From Paracoccus jeotgali (lineage in GTDB: Bacteria; Pseudomonadota; Alphaproteobacteria; Rhodobacterales; Rhodobacteraceae): a DNA stretch of 64,000 nt. Shown here one piece after another: positions 57,188-64,000 of the stretch. Under the pieces are notes generated by a model. The model did not search any database, was not told where the DNA came from, and saw only the letters and a list, made by a program, of their open reading frames with translations. Location of the stretch: contig NZ_CP025583.1 of assembly GCF_002865605.1 (NCBI RefSeq), positions 662,501 to 726,500 of the forward strand, given 5' to 3'. The number at the start of each line of letters is the position of its first letter. Positions within the stretch are counted from its first letter, which is position 1. Position numbers and translations under genes: made by a program.

Positions 57188-58048
57188 ATGAGCCGCAGCC
57201 TGCAGCCCCTGACCTCTGTCGTGCCGCCCTCGGGCGACGCGGCCATCTGGTCGCAGATCCGCGCCGAAGCCCATGACGCGATCACCGCCGAGCCGCTGCT
57301 GGGCGCGCTGATCCATGCCGGGCTGCTGCATCACGAGAACCTGCAATCGGCGCTGACCTATCGATTCGCGATGAAGCTGTCCTCGGACGAGATGAGCGCA
57401 CAATTGCTGCGCGAGATCGCGGCCGAGGCCTATGCCTCGCGCCCGGAACTGGTCGCGGCGGCCAAGGCGGATCTGTGCGCGGTGTACGAGCGCGACCCGG
57501 CGACCCATCGGCTGATCCAGCCGCTGCTGTTCTACAAGGGATTTCAGGCGCTTCAGGCCTATCGCGTCGGGCATTGGCTGTGGACCGAGGGGCGGCGCGA
57601 CATGGCCTATTTCGTGCAGATGCGCTGCTCGGAGGCGTTCGGGGTGGATATTCACCCGGCCGCGCGGGTCGGCAAGGGGGTCATGATCGACCACGCCCAT
57701 TCCATCGTCATCGGCGAGACTGCGGTGGTCGGGGACGATGTGTCGATGCTGCATTCGGTGACGCTGGGCGGGACCGGCAAGGCGGATGGCGACCGGCATC
57801 CGAAGATCGGGGCAGGCGTGCTGATCGGGGCCGGGGCCAAGGTGCTGGGCAATATCCGGGTGGGTCATTCCAGCCGGATTGCGGCGGGGTCAGTGGTGCT
57901 GACCGAGGTGCCGCCCTGCAAGACCGTGGCAGGGGTGCCGGCGCGGATCGTGGGTGATGCCGGCTGTTCAGAACCCGCGATGAGCATGGACCACCTGATC
58001 GAGATGGTCGAGGATGGCAGGCGCGGCACCGAGGTCGGCGACGACTGA
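57188..58048 (+). CDS. cysE: serine O-acetyltransferase
   Basis: CysE (286 residues) makes O-acetylserine for cysteine synthesis. A helical N-domain precedes the left-handed beta-helix (FGVDIHPAARVGKGVMIDHAHSIVIGETAVVGDDV, HSVTLGGTGK, DRHPKIGAGVLIGAG), with the catalytic His of DHAH. The ATG at 57188 follows AAAAGGAG. cysE after the GTA cluster is a known Rhodobacterales arrangement. It converges on the sirtuin gene with a 17-nt gap. Confidence 0.95.
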   Translation: MSRSLQPLTSVVPPSGDAAIWSQIRAEAHDAITAEPLLGALIHAGLLHHENLQSALTYRFAMKLSSDEMSAQLLREIAAEAYASRPELVAAAKADLCAVYERDPATHRLIQPLLFYKGFQALQAYRVGHWLWTEGRRDMAYFVQMRCSEAFGVDIHPAARVGKGVMIDHAHSIVIGETAVVGDDVSMLHSVTLGGTGKADGDRHPKIGAGVLIGAGAKVLGNIRVGHSSRIAAGSVVLTEVPPCKTVAGVPARIVGDAGCSEPAMSMDHLIEMVEDGRRGTEVGDD

Positions 58049-58065
58049 GGCGCGCGGCCAGCGGG

Positions 58066-58743
58066 TCAGCCGAGGCTGGCCACCCATTCCGGGACGATGC
58101 GGCTGGCGGGGCCGGTCAGATGCTCGTGAAAGTCACGGCTGACGGCCGAGCGGTCGAGGTTGATCTCGACGCAATGGGCCCCGGCGCGGTTGGCGTGCTG
58201 TCCGAACCCCGCCGCCGGATAGACCTGACCCGAGGTGCCGATGGCGGCGAATACCTCTGCCTGTTCAAGGGCTTCCCAGATCTTCTCCATGTGATAGGGC
58301 ATCTCGCCGAACCAGACGATGTCGGGGCGCGCGGCATGGGTGTTGCAGGCCGGGCAATAGGTGGCGAGGTCGGTTTCCATCGGGCTGGGCCAGCGATGGC
58401 CGCAGGCGGCGCAAAGCGCCTGGGTCAGCTGCCCGTGCATGTGGATGACGTCGATCGAGCCGGCCCGTTCATGCAGATCGTCGACGTTCTGCGTCACCAG
58501 CGTCACCTGATGGCGGCGCTGCAGATCCGCGAGGGCGCGGTGCGCGGCGTTGGGCTGCGCCGCCGCGGCGGCGGCGCGTCGGGCGTTGTAGAAGCGGTGG
58601 ACCAGTTCCGGGTCGCGGGCGAAGCCTTCGGGTGTCGCCACATCCTCGATGTGGTGATCCTCCCACAGCCCGTTATCGTCGCGGAAGGTGCGCAGGCCGC
58701 TTTCGGCCGAGATCCCGGCGCCGGTCAGGATGACCATTCGCAT
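58066..58743 (-). CDS. cobB: Sir2-family NAD-dependent protein deacylase
   Basis: This 225-residue sirtuin has GAGISAESGLRTFRD, QNVDDLHERAG, catalytic His103 (HMHG) and a Zn site Cys111/114/130/133. The Tyr and Arg of the CobB desuccinylase pair are in the region after LWEDHHIEDVATPEGF and were not resolved here. It removes acyl groups from lysines. The start shares one base with the upstream gene's TAA (TAATG), which supports this ATG over the one 6 nt further in. Confidence 0.93.
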   Translation of the reverse strand: MRMVILTGAGISAESGLRTFRDDNGLWEDHHIEDVATPEGFARDPELVHRFYNARRAAAAAAQPNAAHRALADLQRRHQVTLVTQNVDDLHERAGSIDVIHMHGQLTQALCAACGHRWPSPMETDLATYCPACNTHAARPDIVWFGEMPYHMEKIWEALEQAEVFAAIGTSGQVYPAAGFGQHANRAGAHCVEINLDRSAVSRDFHEHLTGPASRIVPEWVASLG

Positions 58744-59045
58744 TAACGGCAGTAAGCCTCGGCCGCGCCGGCGAACGCCTTGTAGCGCGCCCAGAAGGCG
58801 TTGTCGGCGTCGCGTTTCGACATGCGGACGACCTGGGCGCGGTGCGGATCGCGGAAGAAGGACGCGGCGAGGCGCTGATCGGCGCGCGATAGCGTCTGGT
58901 TGGCCACCTGCTGCGCGCATTGGCACAGATTGGGCTGGCGGGCGCCCCGGTCCGACCGGATGCAGGCGCTGTCGATGGGGCCGGCCATGGCCAGCGGCGT
59001 CGTCAGAATGATCGCTGCAGCGGCGATGAGAATGCGGTTCATCAC
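58743..59045 (-). CDS. small exported cysteine-containing protein, unknown function
   Basis: The 100-residue protein has a clear signal peptide (MMNRILIAAAAIILTTPLAMAG) and a ~78-residue mature part with Cys28, Cys41, Cys43 and Cys99, including NLCQCAQQVANQ. The cysteines could form two disulfides in the periplasm. I do not recognise a named family. It is translationally coupled to the sirtuin gene by TAATG, although one product is exported and the other is cytosolic. A second ATG 3 nt downstream is possible. Confidence 0.75.
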   Translation of the reverse strand: MMNRILIAAAAIILTTPLAMAGPIDSACIRSDRGARQPNLCQCAQQVANQTLSRADQRLAASFFRDPHRAQVVRMSKRDADNAFWARYKAFAGAAEAYCR

Positions 59046-59112
59046 TGTCTCCTCAGATTGCCTGGAGCCTTTACGGCTTTTTGCGGCGCGGTGGCCGATG
59101 GGATCAGCCTAG

Positions 59113-59188
59113 CAAGAATGGGGCGGCCTCTCAATCATCGGCTGAGGGCAAGGGTGGCCCAGAGGGTGCAAGGCCGCCCCATATCTTG
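59113..59188. repeat. 76-nt inverted-repeat element with 17-bp arms
   Basis: CAAGA-ATGGGGCGGCCT (59113-59129) pairs with AGGCCGCCCCAT-A-TCTTG (59171-59188), with one bulged A. The 41-nt interior can form a further small hairpin. It lies 2 nt downstream of the copper-chaperone stop and upstream of the exported-protein gene, and has no U-tract. Confidence 0.7.
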
Positions 59189-59190
59189 TG

Positions 59191-59375
59191 TCAGGCGGGC
59201 TGCGGCGTGTAGCCGGCGTCGCGAATCACCTGCATGGCGCGGTCGGCGTCGAGCCCGTCCACAGTGACGCTGTGCGCGTCGAGGTCGACCTGCGCGGTGC
59301 CGCCGGCCTCGGTCACGGCACGTCGATCGCGGCCTTGCAGTGGCCACAGGTCATGTCGGGGACGCTGAGTTTCAT
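59191..59375 (-). pseudogene. CopZ-like copper chaperone (HMA domain) with a frameshift
   Basis: From the ATG at 59375 the gene reads MKLSVPDMTCGHCKAAID, including the CxxC metal site, then hits TGA after two more codons. In the next frame the expected remainder (VTEAGGTAQVDLDAHSVTVDGLDADRAMQVIRDAGYTPQPA) runs to a stop at 59191. One extra base near 59318-59323 would restore a normal 61-residue chaperone. AAGGAGA precedes the start. Real lesion or base-call error cannot be told apart here. It lies 16 nt before the adenine deaminase stop. Confidence 0.8.
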
Positions 59376-59391
59376 TGGGTTCTCCTTGGGG

Positions 59392-61107
59392 TCAGGGGGG
59401 AGGTTGGGCGTCGGGCGCGGTCGGGATGACTTGAAAGCGGTCGACGTCGATCATGCCCAGATCGGTGATCTTCAGATGCGGAATGACCGGCAGCGCCAGG
59501 AAAGCGAGCTGCAGGAAGGGTTCGTCCAGCACCACGCCCAGTTCGCGCGCCGCGGCCCGCAGGTTGACGAGGCCGTCATGGATGACCTCGAAGGGCTGGT
59601 CGCTCATCAACCCGGCGATGGGTAGGGCGAGTTCGGCCTGCACCTGCCCGTCGCGCGTCACCACGAAACCGCCGCCGATCTGGCCCAATCGCCTGGCCGC
59701 CAGCGTCATGTCGGCGTAATCGACCCCGACAAGCGCGATGTTGTGGTGGTCGTGGCACAGCGTCGAGCCGATGGCGCCCTTGCTGATGCCGAAGCCGCGC
59801 ACGAAGCCGCAGGCGATGTTGCCGTTGCGGCCGTGGCGCTCGACGATGGCGATGCGGGCGAGGTCGCGGGACGGGTCGGGGCGGCGGTCGCCGTCGGTGT
59901 CGGCGATGGTTTCCGTCAGGTGGTCGGTCAGGATGCGGCCGGGCTGGATGCCGATGACGGGGGTCGGGCCCGCGCCGGGCAGGCGGAAGCTGTCGGGGCC
60001 AAGGGGCGGGACATGGACCGAGCCGAGGCCCACCGGCGCGGGCGATGTGCGGCCGCGAAAGGCGTCGGGCGTGGCCTCGACCCCGCCGCAGAAGACGCGG
60101 GCGACGGCGCAGCTTTCGACACCGGACAGCACCACGATATCGGCGCGCTTGCCGGGTGCGATCTGGCCGCGATCCTTCAGCCCGAAGGCCTCTGCCCCGG
60201 ACAGCGAGGCGGCGCGATAGACCGCCAGCGGGTCGCAGCCATGCCCGATCAGCCGGCGGATCATCGCATCCAGATGCCCTTCCTCGGCGATCTCGAGCGG
60301 GTTGCGGTCGTCGGTGCACAGGCACATGTAGGGCGCGGTGAGCGGCGTCAGCACGGGCGCGAGCGCGTCGAGATCCTTGGAGACCGATCCCTCGCGGATC
60401 AGGACGCGCATGCCCTTTTGCAGCTTTTCGGTGGCCTCGGCGGCCGAGGTGGCCTCATGCTCGGTGCGGATGCCCGCCGAGAGATAGGCGTTCAGGTCGC
60501 GCCCCGACAGCAGCGGCGCGTGACCGTCGATGTGGCGACCGGCGAAGGCGCGCAGCTTTTCCATGCAGTCGGGGTCGCGGGCCAGAACGCCGGGGTAGTT
60601 CATAAACTCCGCCAGCCCGATCACGGCCTGATGATCGGCAAGCGCCAGCAGGTCATCCGCCGACAGCGCCGCGCCCGAGGTTTCCAGCGACGAGGACGGC
60701 ACGCAAGAGGACAGGTTGACCCGCAGGTCCATCAGCATCCCGGGTGCGGCGTCGAGAAAATAGCGAATGCCGGCGGCACCGGTGACATTGGCGATTTCAT
60801 GCGGGTCGCAGATCGCCGTGGTGATGCCGCGCGGCGCGACGCAGCGGTCGAATTCCGACGGGGTCAGGCAAGAGCTTTCGACATGCAGATGCGTGTCGAT
60901 GAAGCCCGGCACCAGCACCTTGCCCGAGACGTCGATCTGGCGCCGACCGTCATAGCTGGCGCCGATGCCGACGATGGTGTCGCCGCAGATGGCGACGTCG
61001 CCCTTGATCCGGGCGCCCGTGACCATGCACCAGACCTCACCACCTTTCAGGACCAGATCGGCGGGAACCTCGCCCTTGCCTTGTGCGATGCGGTCTTCGA
61101 TGGTCAT
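59392..61107 (-). CDS. ade: adenine deaminase
   Basis: The 571-residue amidohydrolase deaminates adenine to hypoxanthine for purine salvage. The metal-binding HxH in [21 protein letters not shown], and the later [10 protein letters not shown] and [10 protein letters not shown] are all in place. It starts within a GGGGACC ribosome site and is monocistronic or leads the copZ-like gene on the same strand. Confidence 0.94.
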   Translation of the reverse strand: MTIEDRIAQGKGEVPADLVLKGGEVWCMVTGARIKGDVAICGDTIVGIGASYDGRRQIDVSGKVLVPGFIDTHLHVESSCLTPSEFDRCVAPRGITTAICDPHEIANVTGAAGIRYFLDAAPGMLMDLRVNLSSCVPSSSLETSGAALSADDLLALADHQAVIGLAEFMNYPGVLARDPDCMEKLRAFAGRHIDGHAPLLSGRDLNAYLSAGIRTEHEATSAAEATEKLQKGMRVLIREGSVSKDLDALAPVLTPLTAPYMCLCTDDRNPLEIAEEGHLDAMIRRLIGHGCDPLAVYRAASLSGAEAFGLKDRGQIAPGKRADIVVLSGVESCAVARVFCGGVEATPDAFRGRTSPAPVGLGSVHVPPLGPDSFRLPGAGPTPVIGIQPGRILTDHLTETIADTDGDRRPDPSRDLARIAIVERHGRNGNIACGFVRGFGISKGAIGSTLCHDHHNIALVGVDYADMTLAARRLGQIGGGFVVTRDGQVQAELALPIAGLMSDQPFEVIHDGLVNLRAAARELGVVLDEPFLQLAFLALPVIPHLKITDLGMIDVDRFQVIPTAPDAQPPP

Positions 61108-61161
61108 GCGGTCCCCTTTTGGTGGTGATGATGTGAGACGCGGCCGCGATCTGCAAGGGCG

Positions 61162-61344
61162 TCAGGCGCCGCGCACCTGCCGGGCGACGAACCATGTGAT
61201 CGGCAGCGCCAGCACCGCACCCGCGCCCGCCGCCATCAGGATCGAGCGCCAGTCGTAAAGCCCCATGGTCAGCACCACCACGACGCCGATCCCGGCTAGT
61301 GAGGTCATGATGATAGGCAGCAGCAACATGAACAGGCGAGTCAT
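61162..61344 (-). CDS. small two-TM membrane protein (DUF5337-like)
   Basis: The 60-residue protein consists of two hydrophobic helices (LFMLLLPIIMTSLAGIGVVVVL and ILMAAGAGAVLALPITWFVA) joined by TMGLYDWRS, and ends ARQVRGA. A strong AAAGGAGA sits 8 nt before the ATG at 61344. The longer open frame upstream is rejected because of this site. Function unknown. Confidence 0.75.
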   Translation of the reverse strand: MTRLFMLLLPIIMTSLAGIGVVVVLTMGLYDWRSILMAAGAGAVLALPITWFVARQVRGA

Positions 61345-61492
61345 CTGGGTCTCCTTTAACACGCAGGCGCAGGATGCTGGTTCTGCGGGCATCCTGCCTT
61401 GATGCGGATCAAACCGCATCGGGCAGGTGCCGCGGCTGGACCTGCGACGGGGTCAGGGTAGGGTGGCAGGCAGGGGCGCGCAAGCGCGCCAG

Positions 61493-61532
61493 CCGGCTTT
61501 GCGGTCGCGTTTCGCGACGGGGCCGCAAGCCG
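61493..61532. other. long hairpin downstream of lepA
   Basis: CCGGCTT-GCGG-TCGCG/CGCGA-CCGC-AAGCCG can fold as an extended stem 20 nt beyond the lepA stop (minus strand). No U-tract follows, so it may be a weak or Rho-assisted 3' end. Confidence 0.45.
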
Positions 61533-61551
61533 CGCATGCGGTGATCGGGCG

Positions 61552-63351
61552 TCAGTTATCCATCTTCAGCGCCTGGATGAAGGCGCTTTGCGGGATTTCG
61601 ACCTTGCCGAACTGGCGCATCTTCTTCTTGCCGGCCTTCTGCTTTTCCAGCAGCTTTTTCTTGCGCGTCGCGTCGCCGCCGTAACATTTCGCGGTGACGT
61701 CCTTGCGCATCGCCGACAGCGTCTCGCGTGCGACGACCCGGCTGCCGATGGCGGCCTGGATCGGGATCTTGAACATGTGGCGCGGGATCAGCTCTTTCAG
61801 CTTTTCGACCATGACCCGGCCCCGCGCCTCGGCGCGGTCGCGGTGGACCATGATGGACAGCGCATCGACCGGCTCGTCATTGACCAGGATCGACATCTTG
61901 ACGAGGTAATCCTCGCGGTAGTCGCTGATCTGATAGTCGAAGCTGGCATAGCCCTTCGTCACCGATTTCAGCCGGTCGTAGAAGTCGAAGACCACCTCGG
62001 CCAGCGGCAGGTCATACACCACCATCGCGCGGCTGCCGGCATAGGTCAGGTCCATCTGGATGCCGCGCCGGTCCTGACAGAGCTTCAGCACGTCGCCCAG
62101 ATATTCGTCGGGGACCATGATCGTGGCTTTGATGCGCGGCTCTTCGATATGATCGACCAGGGTCAGGTCGGGCATGTCGGCGGGGTTGTGCAGTTCGCGC
62201 ACCTCGGCGTCGCGCATGTGCAGGCGGAAGACGACGCTTGGCGCGGTGGTGATCAGGTCCAGATCGTATTCGCGTTCCAGACGGTCGCGGATCACCTCTA
62301 GGTGCAGCAGCCCGAGGAAGCCGCAGCGGAAGCCGAAGCCGAGCGCGGCCGAGGTCTCCATCTCGTAGCTGAAACTGGCGTCGTTCAGCGCGAGTTTCTC
62401 GATCGCCTCGCGCAACCCCTCGAAATCATTGGCATCGACCGGGAAAAGGCCGCAGAACACCACCGGCTGCGCGGGTTTGAAACCGGGCAGGGGCTTGGTG
62501 GCGGGCTTTTTCTCGTGCGTGACGGTGTCGCCGACGCGGGTGTCGCGGACCTGCTTGATCGAGGCGGTGAATACGCCGATCTCGCCCGGTCCCAGTTCGG
62601 CGATGTCTACCATCTGCGGGGTCAGCACGGCCAGCTTGTCCAGCCGATAGCTGGCGTTGGTCTGCATCATCTTCACCTGGTCGCCACGGCGGATCACTCC
62701 GTCCATGACCCGGATCATCACCACGACGCCCAGATAGGCGTCATACCAGCTATCGACCAGCATCGCTTTCAGCGGCGCGTCGCGGTCGCCCTTGGGGGCG
62801 GGCAGGCGGGTGACGATGGCCTCAAGCACGTCGGGGATGCCGAGGCCGGTCTTGGCGCTGATCGGGACGGCGTTGCTGGCGTCGATGCCGATCACATCCT
62901 CGATCTGTTCCTTGACCCGGTCTGGTTCGGCGGCGGGCAAGTCGATCTTGTTCAGCACCGGCACGATTTCATGATCCGCGTCGATGGCCTGATAGACATT
63001 GGCCAGCGTCTGCGCCTCGACCCCCTGGGTCGCGTCGACCACCAGCAAGCTGCCTTCAACCGCGCGCATCGAGCGGCTGACCTCGTAGGCGAAGTCGACA
63101 TGGCCTGGGGTGTCGATCAGGTTCAGAACATAGGTCCGGCCATCCTTTGCGGGATAGGCGATGCGGACGGTGTTGGCCTTGATGGTGATGCCGCGCTCGC
63201 GCTCGATATCCATGCTGTCCAGCATCTGCGCCTTCATGTCGCGTTCGGCGACGGTGCCGGTCAGCTGGATCAGCCGGTCGGCCAGCGTGGATTTGCCGTG
63301 GTCGATATGCGCCACGATCGAGAAATTGCGGATGAGGTCAAGGTCGGTCAT
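61552..63351 (-). CDS. lepA: elongation factor 4 (LepA)
   Basis: LepA (599 residues) is a translational GTPase. G1 [15 protein letters not shown]2/G3 RGITIKANT and [12 protein letters not shown]4 NKIDLPAA, and the LepA-specific C-terminal domain ending [24 protein letters not shown] with AFIQAL are complete. It acts on stalled or early ribosomes. Length and motif order are normal. Confidence 0.97.
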   Translation of the reverse strand: MTDLDLIRNFSIVAHIDHGKSTLADRLIQLTGTVAERDMKAQMLDSMDIERERGITIKANTVRIAYPAKDGRTYVLNLIDTPGHVDFAYEVSRSMRAVEGSLLVVDATQGVEAQTLANVYQAIDADHEIVPVLNKIDLPAAEPDRVKEQIEDVIGIDASNAVPISAKTGLGIPDVLEAIVTRLPAPKGDRDAPLKAMLVDSWYDAYLGVVVMIRVMDGVIRRGDQVKMMQTNASYRLDKLAVLTPQMVDIAELGPGEIGVFTASIKQVRDTRVGDTVTHEKKPATKPLPGFKPAQPVVFCGLFPVDANDFEGLREAIEKLALNDASFSYEMETSAALGFGFRCGFLGLLHLEVIRDRLEREYDLDLITTAPSVVFRLHMRDAEVRELHNPADMPDLTLVDHIEEPRIKATIMVPDEYLGDVLKLCQDRRGIQMDLTYAGSRAMVVYDLPLAEVVFDFYDRLKSVTKGYASFDYQISDYREDYLVKMSILVNDEPVDALSIMVHRDRAEARGRVMVEKLKELIPRHMFKIPIQAAIGSRVVARETLSAMRKDVTAKCYGGDATRKKKLLEKQKAGKKKMRQFGKVEIPQSAFIQALKMDN

Positions 63352-63432
63352 GAGCCGCCTATACAGGGCCGCCGCGGGCGCGGGAAGAGGGTTTGCGCGA
63401 TGCCGGAACGGCGCGCGTTCCGGACGCCCGCG

Positions 63433-64000
63433 TCAGGCCAGAAAGGCGGCCACGCAATCGGCCACCAGCCGCGGCTGTTCGGCATGAAGCCAGTGCCCGG
63501 CATCGTCGATCTTGCGCAGTTCGGCCTGCGGGAAAAAGCGGCGGATCGCGGCCTCGCCCTCGGCCTCGATATAGTTTGAGCGGGCGCCGCCGACGAACAG
63601 CGTCGGCCCGTCAAAGCTGCCCTGCGGGGCGTTTTCGGGCCAGCCGGTGATCTGCGTCATCAGTTCGTGCAGCACCGGCAAGTTCAGCTTCCAGCGCGCC
63701 GGATCGGCTTTCAGGTCGAGGCTTTGCAGCAGGAAGGCGCGCACGCCCGCCTCGTCCACCTTGGCAAGTCTTTTATCGGCGTCCGAGCGCAGTTTCAGGC
63801 CCGACAGGTCCAGATCCTGCATCGCCTCGATCAGCCGGATCTGGCTGTGCTCATAGGCCAGCGGCGCGATGTCCAGCACCACCAGACGACGGATCAGCGC
63901 CGGCTGGGTCAGCGCCAGCAGCATCCCCGCCTTGCCACCCATGGAATGCCCGACCAGATCGGCCGTGCCGCCATGCTGCGTGATCACATCGGCCAGATCC
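63433..64000 (-). CDS. alpha/beta hydrolase, YbfF-like esterase (partial, runs off the window)
   Basis: The last 189 residues are visible; the N-terminus is outside the window. The nucleophile elbow GHSMGGKAGM, the later LVVLDIAP, an acid region FVGGARSNYIEAEGE and the catalytic His in DAGHWLHAEQP match the YbfF/esterase group of alpha/beta hydrolases. Substrate unknown, likely an acyl ester. Confidence 0.88.
   Translation of the reverse strand, partial: DLADVITQHGGTADLVGHSMGGKAGMLLALTQPALIRRLVVLDIAPLAYEHSQIRLIEAMQDLDLSGLKLRSDADKRLAKVDEAGVRAFLLQSLDLKADPARWKLNLPVLHELMTQITGWPENAPQGSFDGPTLFVGGARSNYIEAEGEAAIRRFFPQAELRKIDDAGHWLHAEQPRLVADCVAAFLA

Overview
The window is high-GC DNA from an alphaproteobacterium of the Rhodobacterales (Rhodobacteraceae/Paracoccaceae, Paracoccus-like). 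This rests on a syntenic gene transfer agent (GTA) cluster of the Rhodobacter capsulatus type lying directly upstream of cysE, on sqdB, on the mfd/hemB neighbourhood and on the leucine and phenylacetate gene orders. Genus and species cannot be fixed from the sequence alone. Most of the window is ordinary chromosome; the GTA cluster and a two-gene glycan-type island are the accessory parts.

Layout. 0-11 kb: an rsmC-like methyltransferase (cut by the window edge), clpS, a D,D-carboxypeptidase with a SPOR domain, a 2-hydroxyacid dehydrogenase, an SH3 envelope protein, tRNA-Thr(GGT), a CAT-anticodon tRNA that is most likely tRNA-Ile2, purM-purN, sqdB, a TRIC/UPF0126 membrane protein and phosphoglucomutase. 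11-19 kb: a LIV-type ABC transporter (binding protein, livH, livM, livG, livF) diverges from paaG-paaI-paaK and a TetR regulator. A 16-bp near-palindrome lies between them, which suggests a phenylacetate-type uptake and activation module. 19-28 kb: small housekeeping genes, ssb, a lytic transglycosylase, a SYLF lipoprotein, hemB, a membrane protein, mfd and ychF.

28.6-32.6 kb is a small island. It holds a 744-residue protein that appears to fuse a DXD glycosyltransferase, a methyltransferase-like Rossmann segment and an alpha/beta hydrolase, followed by an asparagine-synthase-like PP-loop protein without the glutaminase cysteine. 32.8-39.7 kb is a complete leucine/isovalerate (liu) operon with a strong promoter-operator. 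It is followed by fabF and mltG.

42.5-57.1 kb is an RcGTA-like cluster (g1, g2, g3, g3.5, g4 to g10, g10.1, g11 to g15 and a DUF2793 gene). Three genes are interrupted as read: the large terminase by an in-frame TGA inside Walker B, the prohead protease by one extra G in a 9-G run, and the tail-tube gene by one missing base in a G run. The rest is open. Terminator-like hairpins lie in the leader, between g2 and g3, and between g5 and g6, which suggests attenuation or antitermination inside this long operon. A fourth single-base lesion, in a CopZ-like gene outside the GTA, means sequencing error must be considered for all of them.

57-64 kb: cysE, a sirtuin coupled to a small exported Cys protein, the frameshifted copper chaperone, adenine deaminase, a two-TM protein, lepA and an alpha/beta hydrolase cut by the window edge.
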